From CAMAVH01 sp035714115 (GTDB lineage Bacteria > Pseudomonadota > Alphaproteobacteria > SMXQ01): 10,256 bases of DNA. The stretch's first letter is position 1; every line of letters begins with the position of its first letter. Positions 5,987-10,256 of the stretch are shown piece by piece. The position numbers were made by a program, and so were the translations under genes. The stretch is taken from the NCBI GenBank assembly GCA_035714115.1, contig DASTMO010000072.1, positions 1 to 10,256 of the forward strand. The letters are read 5' to 3'. Below the pieces are notes generated by a model, which worked only from the letters and a program-made list of their open reading frames with translations, made no database searches and was not told the origin of the DNA.

Positions 5987-6889
5987 ATGAGAAACGGCGC
6001 GATCTTTTCGGCGGTTTTCCACATCGCCCTGGCTCTCTTGATCTTCTTCGGGTTGCCGATTTTCAACGACCCGAAGAAAGTCGAGGACCAGCCGATCGTG
6101 CTCGAAATGGTGCAGATCGCCGAGAAGAGCAATCCGCGCCCGAACCCGACGCCCATCGAAGCGCCGCGCCCGACGCCGCAGCAGGAAGCCAAGCCGGTTC
6201 CCACGCCGCCGCCGCCGGCTCCGGCGCCGACCCCGCCCGCGCCGCAGGTCGCTGAAAAGGCGCCGACCCCGACTCCGACGCCGCCCAAGCCGCCCGAGCC
6301 CAAGCCCGAAGTGGCCAAGCCCGAGCCGGTGCCGACGCCCAAGCCCGAGGTGAAGAAGCCCGAGCCGCCCAAGCCGGAGCCGCCCAAGCAGGTGGCCAAG
6401 CAGGAGCCGCCGAAAAAGCCGGATCCGCCGAAGAAAGAGCCGCCGAAGGAGGATCCGATCGCCTCGATCCTCAAGAATCTCGCGCCGGCCAAGCCCGCGC
6501 CGCAGCAGCCCACGCAGCAGCCGCGCCCGCAGCAGCAGGCGGCGGCCCAGCCGGCCGCGCCGCCGTCGCTCAGCGACGTGGTGACGCGCAGCGAGCAGGA
6601 CGCGGTGAAGGAAAAGATTCGGCCCTGCTGGTTCTTCGATGCCGGAGCGATCGACGCCGGCAAGCTGATCGTGACGATCCGCGCGCAGATGGCGCCGGAC
6701 GGCCGCGTCCTGTCGGCGCAGATCATGCCGACATCGATCAGCGGCATGGCCGGCTACGCGCGCGCCGCCGAAGCGGCGCGGCGCGCGGTGCTCAATCCCC
6801 AGTGCCAGCCCTTGCCGCTGCCGCCGGGCAAATATAACCAGTGGAAAGAGCTGGACCTGACGTTCAATCCTCAAGACATGATGGGATAG
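5987..6889 (+). CDS. tolA: Tol-Pal system periplasm-spanning protein TolA (Pro-rich type)
   Basis: TolA links the TolQR motor to TolB and Pal. The 300-residue protein has the expected three parts. First comes an N-terminal TM anchor (about 6-26) with S8 and H12 spaced like the S18/H22 pair of E. coli TolA that contacts TolQR. Then follows a long extended region (about 50-193) rich in Pro, Lys, Glu and Gln. Last is a C-terminal globular domain (about 195-300) with EKIRPCWFFDAGA and LIVTIRAQMAPDGRVL. C214 and C273 may form the disulfide known in TolA C-domains. The middle region differs from the Ala/Lys/Glu helix of E. coli and is closer to TonB in style. AGGA (5977-5980), overlapping the tolR stop, gives a 6-base spacing to ATG 5987. 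The call rests on architecture and position as well as the C-domain. Confidence 0.94.
   Translation: MRNGAIFSAVFHIALALLIFFGLPIFNDPKKVEDQPIVLEMVQIAEKSNPRPNPTPIEAPRPTPQQEAKPVPTPPPPAPAPTPPAPQVAEKAPTPTPTPPKPPEPKPEVAKPEPVPTPKPEVKKPEPPKPEPPKQVAKQEPPKKPDPPKKEPPKEDPIASILKNLAPAKPAPQQPTQQPRPQQQAAAQPAAPPSLSDVVTRSEQDAVKEKIRPCWFFDAGAIDAGKLIVTIRAQMAPDGRVLSAQIMPTSISGMAGYARAAEAARRAVLNPQCQPLPLPPGKYNQWKELDLTFNPQDMMG
6134..6565 (+). repeat. Low-complexity Pro/Lys/Glu/Gln coding tract in tolA
   Basis: Residues 50-193 of TolA are built from imperfect repeats of PKPE, EPPK and PTP units, with PTPPPPAP near residues 73-79 and a Gln-rich end (QQPTQQPRPQQQ, 173-184). At the DNA level this is a long run of ccc/ccg/aag/gag-type codons. 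It is probably prone to length change between strains and to assembly or alignment error. It is part of the gene, not an inserted element. Confidence 0.85.
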
Positions 6890-6892
6890 CGG

Positions 6893-8236
6893 ATGACCAA
6901 TAAGAAATTTCCCATGCTGGCGCGTTTCGCCGCGCTCGTTTTGATCGCCTGCGCGGCCTTTGCCGCTCCGGCCAGCGCGCAGCTGCGCATCGACATCACG
7001 CGCGCCAATCCGCAGCCGATGCCGATCGCGATTCCCAATTTTTACGGCGCCAGCGCCGCCGAGCAGAAGTTCGGCGCCGACGTCGCCAAGATCATCTCCG
7101 ACGATTTGCAGCGCTCGGGCCTGTTCCGTCCCATCGAGCAGCGCGCCTTCATCCAGACGCCCGAGCAGCTCCGCGTGCAGCCGCGCTTCGGTGATTGGCG
7201 CGTGATCAACGCCCAGGCGCTGGTTTCGGGCGCGGCGATTCAGCAGCCCGACGGCCGCGTGCGCTATGAATTCCGCCTGTGGGACGTCTTCGCCGAGCAG
7301 CAGATGGAAGGCGTCGCGTTGACCACGGACCGCGACAACGTGCGCCGCGTCGCGCACCAGATCGCCGACCGCATCTACAAGCGCATCACCGGTGAGGACG
7401 GCTATTTCGACACGCGCGTCGTCTATGTCGCCGAGAGCGGCCCGCAGCAGCGCCGCGTCAAGCGCCTGGCGATCATGGATCAGGACGGCGCCGGCCATCG
7501 CTATCTGACCGACGGCCGCGTGCTGGTGCTGACCCCGCGCTTCTCGCCGACGACGCAGGAGATCACCTATCTGTCCTATTTGAACGACCGTCCGCGCGTC
7601 TATCTGTTCAACATCGACACCGGCCAGCAGGAAGTGCTCGGCGATTTCCCGGGCATGACGTTTGCGCCGCGCTTCTCGCCGGACGGCAACCGCGTCGTGA
7701 TGTCGCTGTCGAACAACGGCAACACCGACATCTATCTGATGAACCTGCGCACCCGCCAGTCGACCCGGCTGACGACCGACGGCTCGATCGACACCGCGCC
7801 GTCCTTCGCGCCGGACGGCAACCGCATCGCCTTCGAATCGGACCGCGGCGGCACCCAGCAGATCTACACCATGGGCGCCGACGGCTCGGGCCAGAAGCGC
7901 ATCAGCTTCGGCCAGGGCCGCTACGCCACGCCGGTCTGGTCGCCGCGCGGCGACCTGATCGCCTTCACCAAGCTGTTCCAGGGCAAGTTCTATATCGGCG
8001 TGATGCGCCCCGACGGCTCCGGCGAGCGCCTTTTGAGCGAAAGTTACCTGGTGGAAGGCCCGACCTGGGCGCCGAACGGCCGCGTTTTGATGTTTTTCCG
8101 CCAAACTCCCAATGATGACAGGGGCCAAGGCGGGTCCAGCCGGATCTACTCGATCGACATCACCGGTTCGAACGAACGCGAGGTCGTGACCCCCACGGAT
8201 GCCTCGGATCCGGCATGGTCGCCGTTGATTCCGTGA
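6893..8236 (+). CDS. tolB: Tol-Pal system periplasmic beta-propeller protein TolB
   Basis: TolB is the periplasmic protein that cycles between Pal and TolA and controls whether Pal can bind peptidoglycan. The 447-residue precursor has a clear Sec signal peptide (basic MTNKK, hydrophobic core about 10-25) with a likely cleavage after A29 in APASA-Q. The mature N-terminal alpha/beta domain runs to about residue 160 and is followed by a six-bladed propeller. Its WD40-like PD40 repeats are visible as FSPTTQEITYLSY, FSPDGNRVVMS, FAPDGNRIAFES, WSPRGDLIAFT, WAPNGRVLMFF and a closing AWSPLIP. Blades end with the usual IYLMNL or IYTMGADG strands. It starts 3 bp after tolA with a weak GGGA ribosome site, so translation is probably coupled. 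It ends the long unit, 277 bp before pal. Confidence 0.97.
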   Translation: MTNKKFPMLARFAALVLIACAAFAAPASAQLRIDITRANPQPMPIAIPNFYGASAAEQKFGADVAKIISDDLQRSGLFRPIEQRAFIQTPEQLRVQPRFGDWRVINAQALVSGAAIQQPDGRVRYEFRLWDVFAEQQMEGVALTTDRDNVRRVAHQIADRIYKRITGEDGYFDTRVVYVAESGPQQRRVKRLAIMDQDGAGHRYLTDGRVLVLTPRFSPTTQEITYLSYLNDRPRVYLFNIDTGQQEVLGDFPGMTFAPRFSPDGNRVVMSLSNNGNTDIYLMNLRTRQSTRLTTDGSIDTAPSFAPDGNRIAFESDRGGTQQIYTMGADGSGQKRISFGQGRYATPVWSPRGDLIAFTKLFQGKFYIGVMRPDGSGERLLSESYLVEGPTWAPNGRVLMFFRQTPNDDRGQGGSSRIYSIDITGSNEREVVTPTDASDPAWSPLIP

Positions 8237-8258
8237 AATAATTTCGCATTTGACACCC

Positions 8259-8287
8259 TTGATTCGTTGATTCGGCAGGACTATAGT
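8259..8287 (+). promoter_or_regulatory. Predicted sigma70-type promoter of pal with GANTC sites
   Basis: TTGATT (8259-8264) and TATAGT (8282-8287) are separated by exactly 17 bp, close to the housekeeping consensus, predicting transcription from about 8293-8295. A second hexamer, TTGACA at 8250-8255, is a perfect -35 but has no partner at 16-18 bp. The -35 and spacer carry a perfect tandem repeat of TTGATTCG (8259-8266 and 8267-8274), each copy holding a GATTC methylation site. The promoter would let pal be expressed separately from tolQRAB. Confidence 0.65.
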
Positions 8288-8343
8288 CCGGCCACCCTGG
8301 AAAGGGTTATTGGCGGCAGGGGTCTTTGTTTAGGCCCGTGGGT

Positions 8344-8395
8344 GTTTGGTCGCGCTTAATTCACACCGCAAGTTGACGGCGATGTGAAACCAAAC
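8344..8395 (+). promoter_or_regulatory. Two-part hairpin in the pal leader
   Basis: GTTTGGT (8344-8350) pairs with ACCAAAC (8389-8395). Inside it, TTCACACCGC (8360-8369) pairs with GCGATGTGAA (8379-8388) apart from one C-A mismatch, leaving a 9-base loop. The two 3' arms are contiguous and the 5' arms are separated by a 9-base bulge. No T-run follows, so it is not an intrinsic terminator. Confidence 0.5.
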
Positions 8396-8500
8396 TCCAC
8401 GACGTCCGTTAGTTCCCTGAAGCCGTACCTCGTTCCAGAACAGATCTTCCAGACCGACCACCCCACCAGACGACAACATGGGCCCACGGGGTCCGATTCA

Positions 8501-8504
8501 GAGG
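8501..8504 (+). promoter_or_regulatory. Ribosome binding site that sets the pal start
   Basis: GAGG in CAGAGGAATAATAAAATG lies 9 bases before ATG 8514. The competing in-frame ATG at 8478 has no comparable purine block before it. This site therefore supports the shorter pal protein. Confidence 0.75.
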
Positions 8505-8513
8505 AATAATAAA

Positions 8514-9020
8514 ATGTCTCTCCGCATCATCAGCGCTTTCGCCGCTGTCCTCCTTCTCGCGGCTTGCGAGACCGCCACTGACAACACCGGCGCGGCCTCT
8601 GGTTCGGGTGGCGCCGGTTCGAGCACCTCGCAGGCCGCCGGCCCGCGTCCGGGCTCGCAGGAAGACCTCGTCGTCAACGTCGGCGACCGCGTCTTCTTCG
8701 ACTTCGACCAGTTCAGCGTCCGTCAGGACCAGCGCGCCACGCTCGACCGTCAGGCCGCTTGGCTGAAGAAGTACCCGGAAGTCACCGTGACCGTCGAAGG
8801 TCATGCTGACGAGCGCGGCACCCGCGAATACAACATCGCGTTGGGCAACCGTCGCGCGACCGCCGCGAAGAACTACCTCGTGGCCCTGGGCATCAACCCG
8901 AACCGCGTCCAGACGATCTCCTACGGTAAGGAGCGTCCCGCGGTCGCCGGCTCGAACGAGCAGGCTTGGTCGCAGAATCGCCGCGCCGTGACCGTCGTCA
9001 CCGCCCGCGCCGGTTCGTAA
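8514..9020 (+). CDS. pal: Peptidoglycan-associated lipoprotein Pal
   Basis: Pal is the OmpA-like outer-membrane lipoprotein that binds peptidoglycan and TolB. The 168-residue precursor starts MSLRIISAFAAVLLLAAC, a lipoprotein signal with lipobox LAAC and lipidated C18; E19 follows, so there is no Asp+2 inner-membrane retention signal. A Gly/Ser/Ala-rich tether (about 24-48) leads to the OmpA C-terminal domain (about 52-165). VTVEGHADERGTREYNIALGNRRA contains D99 and R114, at the positions that bind meso-diaminopimelate in Pal/OmpA domains. Near the end, SNEQAWSQNRRAVTV is the usual closing motif; a Cys pair I recall in this loop of Brucella Omp16 is absent. ATG 8514 is chosen over ATG 8478 because the longer form would add 12 polar residues before the lipoprotein signal. 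The gene has its own promoter and terminator. Confidence 0.96.
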   Translation: MSLRIISAFAAVLLLAACETATDNTGAASGSGGAGSSTSQAAGPRPGSQEDLVVNVGDRVFFDFDQFSVRQDQRATLDRQAAWLKKYPEVTVTVEGHADERGTREYNIALGNRRATAAKNYLVALGINPNRVQTISYGKERPAVAGSNEQAWSQNRRAVTVVTARAGS

Positions 9021-9030
9021 TCTGCCGATT

Positions 9031-9062
9031 TGCCGTCGGATGCTTCGCGGCGTCCGACGGCA
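9031..9062 (+). repeat. Perfect inverted repeat after pal (first of two hairpins)
   Basis: TGCCGTCGGA (9031-9040) and TCCGACGGCA (9053-9062) form a perfect 10-bp stem 10 bases after the pal stop. The 12-base loop can close further (G9042-C9051, C9043-G9050). No T-run follows, so it is more likely to protect the pal mRNA 3' end or pause polymerase than to terminate by itself. Confidence 0.7.
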
Positions 9063-9069
9063 TGCGTAC

Positions 9070-9110
9070 ATAAGGCGCCTGCTTCCAATCGGAACAGGCG
9101 CCTTATTTTT
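9070..9110 (+). terminator. Rho-independent terminator of pal
   Basis: ATAAGGCGCCTG (9070-9081) pairs perfectly with CAGGCGCCTTAT (9095-9106). The inner TTCC/GGAA (9083-9086, 9091-9094) adds four more pairs around an AATC loop, with one bulged C. The stem runs into TTATTTTT (9103-9110). The opposite strand has no matching T-run, so it acts in the plus direction and separates pal from cpoB. Confidence 0.9.
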
Positions 9111-9261
9111 GCCCGTTTGCCCAGGGAATATGGGCGCTTTAATCGGCAAGATGTCCAAGTTTTGATGGCGGAAACCGGCGGCGCGTTTGCCAGGAGCCGG
9201 CAGTTGTGATTCGATTCAAGGACTGGATCTGCCAACTGGCCTTACCGCACCCGAGAAAGAG
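9111..9261. other. Intergenic region between the pal terminator and cpoB
   Basis: The 151 bp before cpoB must hold its promoter if the preceding terminator is efficient. The best hexamer pair I see is TTGCCC (9117-9122) and TAATCG (9140-9145) with a 17-bp spacer, which is only a moderate match. Two directly adjacent GATTC sites lie at 9208-9217, about 45 bp before the cpoB start. No small ORF with a good ribosome site and no RNA gene is evident. Confidence 0.5.
9208..9217. promoter_or_regulatory. Tandem GANTC sites upstream of cpoB
   Basis: GATTCGATTC is two abutting copies of the CcrM recognition sequence. Their position in the short gap before cpoB, together with the similar pair before pal, suggests methylation-linked control. 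The motif match is direct; the function is inferred. Confidence 0.4.
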
Positions 9262-10256
9262 ATGATGGCGATGACCCGCATGACCTCCCTCCGCCTCGTT
9301 CCCCTGGCGCTCGCCGCCGCGGCGTCTCTGGCTCTGGCCCTCGGCTTTGCAAGCGGGCCTGCCTTCGCCCAGAGCAATGCCGATGTCCGCTCGCTCGCCG
9401 AGCAGGTCGACCGCTTGCAGCGTGAACTGAACGTCCTGCAGCGCAACGTCTATCAGGGCGGCGGCTCGGCCGCGCGGCCCGCGACCGGCGGCGCTGCCCT
9501 GCCGGGCGACGCTGGCCGCGTCGCCGATCTGCAGGTCCGCCTCGACGATCTCGATGCGCGCATCAGCCAGCTGGTCGGCCAGATCGAGGAGACCAACCAC
9601 CGCATCACCGTGATGGAGCAGAAGTTCGAACGCTTCAGCTCCGACCTCGATGTGCGCTTCAGCGAACTGGGCGGCGGCGCTGCCGGCGGGCAGCCTGCCG
9701 CAGCCAACACGGCGCAAGCGAATCGCCCGCAGCCGACGCCGCCGGCCGGCGCCGGCGATCCGTCGCAGAACCCGACGACCTCGGGCAATCTCGGCACGCT
9801 CTCGGCGGGCTCGCGTCCCGCTGGCCAGCCGGCGCAGCAGGCCACCGCGCCGAATGGCCCGGCCTTGCCCGACGGCACGCCGGACGATCAGTACAAATAC
9901 GCCTTCGGCCTGATCAGCCGCGCCGAATATGCCGCGGCCGAACGGGCGCTCTCGGCCTTCGTCGAGCAGCATCCGACGCACACGCTGGCCGGCAACGCGC
10001 AATATTGGCTCGGCGAAAGCTTCTTCGCGCGCAACGATTTCAACAGTGCGGCGCGCGCTTTCGCGGTGGGCTATCAGAAATATCCGAAGAGCGCGAAAGC
10101 GCCGGATAACTTGCTCAAGCTCGGCCTGTCGCTCGGCAATCTCAACAAGCCGAAGGAAGCCTGCCAGTCCTACGCGCTGCTCAAGAAGGACTTCCCGAAG
10201 GCGCCCGCCGAACTGCTGCGCCGCGCCGACGGCGAGCAGAAGCGCTTGCGCTGCGC
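9262..10256 (+). CDS. cpoB: Cell division coordinator CpoB / YbgF (3' end outside window)
   Basis: CpoB (YbgF) is the periplasmic TPR protein that binds TolA and, in E. coli, coordinates Tol-Pal with PBP1B during constriction. The 331 visible codons run off the window without a stop. A Sec signal peptide (core about 12-30) has a likely cleavage after A36 in AFA-Q. Two coiled-coil stretches follow: about 40-65 (VRSLAEQVDRLQRELNVLQ) and about 86-136 (VADLQVRLDDLDARISQL and on), matching the YbgF trimerisation region. A Pro/Gln/Gly-rich linker (about 137-207) leads to TPR repeats from 208 (DDQYKYAFGLISRAEYAAAE, AQYWLGESFFARNDFNSAAR, APDNLLKLGLSLGNLNKPKE). The family usually ends soon after this point. 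ATG 9262 is chosen with GAG (9253-9255) upstream; in-frame ATGs at 9265, 9271 and 9280 are possible alternatives. Confidence 0.92.
   Translation, partial: MMAMTRMTSLRLVPLALAAAASLALALGFASGPAFAQSNADVRSLAEQVDRLQRELNVLQRNVYQGGGSAARPATGGAALPGDAGRVADLQVRLDDLDARISQLVGQIEETNHRITVMEQKFERFSSDLDVRFSELGGGAAGGQPAAANTAQANRPQPTPPAGAGDPSQNPTTSGNLGTLSAGSRPAGQPAQQATAPNGPALPDGTPDDQYKYAFGLISRAEYAAAERALSAFVEQHPTHTLAGNAQYWLGESFFARNDFNSAARAFAVGYQKYPKSAKAPDNLLKLGLSLGNLNKPKEACQSYALLKKDFPKAPAELLRRADGEQKRLRC

Larger units (their letters stand above)
8294..8513 (+). promoter_or_regulatory. Long, structured 5' leader of pal
   Basis: If transcription starts near 8294, pal has a leader of about 220 nt, long for a bacterial housekeeping gene. 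Three pairings stand out by eye. ACCCT-GGAA-AGGGT (8294-8307) would put a GNRA-type tetraloop hairpin at the very 5' end. A larger two-part hairpin occupies 8344-8395. CCCGTGGG (8335-8342) is exactly complementary to CCCACGGG (8483-8490), ten bases before the ribosome site. No convincing short ORF and no riboswitch class that I can name was found in it. Whether it controls translation, stability or gives rise to a small RNA is unknown. Confidence 0.5.

Noticed and set aside
5849..8128. A 759-codon minus-strand open frame antisense to tolA and tolB
   Set aside because: Its translation is Arg/Gly/Leu/His-rich with no recognisable domain. It mirrors the codon bias of confidently identified tolA and tolB, as is common for antisense frames in GC-rich DNA.
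8250..8255. Perfect TTGACA as the pal -35 element
   Set aside because: No -10-like hexamer lies 16-18 bp downstream; TATAGT is 26 bp away. TTGATT at 8259 fits it with a 17-bp spacer.
8351..8362. CtrA binding site around TTAA in the pal leader
   Set aside because: Only one TTAA half-site is present, with no second half-site at the 7-bp spacing.
8338..8376. A 12-codon leader peptide (GTG to TGA) in the pal leader
   Set aside because: There is no well-placed ribosome site and no run of a regulatory amino acid codon, and it overlaps the hairpin arms; chance is the simpler explanation.
9139..10002. A 287-codon minus-strand open frame over the cpoB region
   Set aside because: The plus frame here has a signal peptide, coiled coils and TPR repeats of CpoB and simply lacks a stop inside the window; the minus frame is its shadow.

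Overview
The window is a compact, GC-rich, plus-strand stretch of a bacterial chromosome holding conserved housekeeping genes. Gene content and order (5-formyltetrahydrofolate cyclo-ligase, YmdB-type metallophosphoesterase, yebC, ruvC-ruvA-ruvB, ybgC, tolQ-tolR-tolA-tolB, pal, cpoB), a Pro-rich TolA and many GANTC sites near gene starts fit an alphaproteobacterium. The order could be Hyphomicrobiales, Rhodospirillales or a relative; the sequence alone does not settle it. I see no insertion sequence, phage gene, CRISPR array, tRNA or rRNA.

Layout. Positions 1-204 are the end of the cyclo-ligase gene and 215-1027 a complete metallophosphoesterase; the two look co-transcribed. A 188-bp gap (1028-1215) holds a curious cluster of palindromic hexamers and a weak promoter candidate. 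Then come yebC (1216-1962), ruvC (2004-2555), ruvA (2555-3187), ruvB (3184-4257), ybgC (4250-4735), tolQ (4741-5487), tolR (5490-5978), tolA (5987-6889) and tolB (6893-8236). From ruvC on, neighbours overlap or lie within 9 bp of each other, so ruvCAB, ybgC and tolQRAB probably form one transcription unit. pal (8514-9020) stands apart: it has a good sigma70-type promoter at 8259-8287, a leader of about 220 nt with clear inverted repeats, and a strong intrinsic terminator at 9070-9110. cpoB starts near 9262 and runs off the right edge.

Function. RuvA and RuvB migrate Holliday junctions and RuvC cuts them. TolQ and TolR form the proton-driven inner-membrane motor, TolA spans the periplasm, TolB is the periplasmic partner of Pal, and Pal is the outer-membrane lipoprotein that grips peptidoglycan. 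CpoB is the periplasmic coordinator of this system, and YbgC is a hotdog thioesterase that commonly travels with it.

No new enzyme system is visible. The best leads are regulatory: GANTC (CcrM-type methylation) sites concentrate in the gaps before yebC, pal and cpoB, including a perfect tandem TTGATTCG pair across the pal -35 element, and the pal leader looks structured. Several start codons need correcting from the longest-ORF choice (ruvA 2555, ybgC 4250, pal 8514), and cpoB is an open-ended gene that a closed-ORF search would miss.
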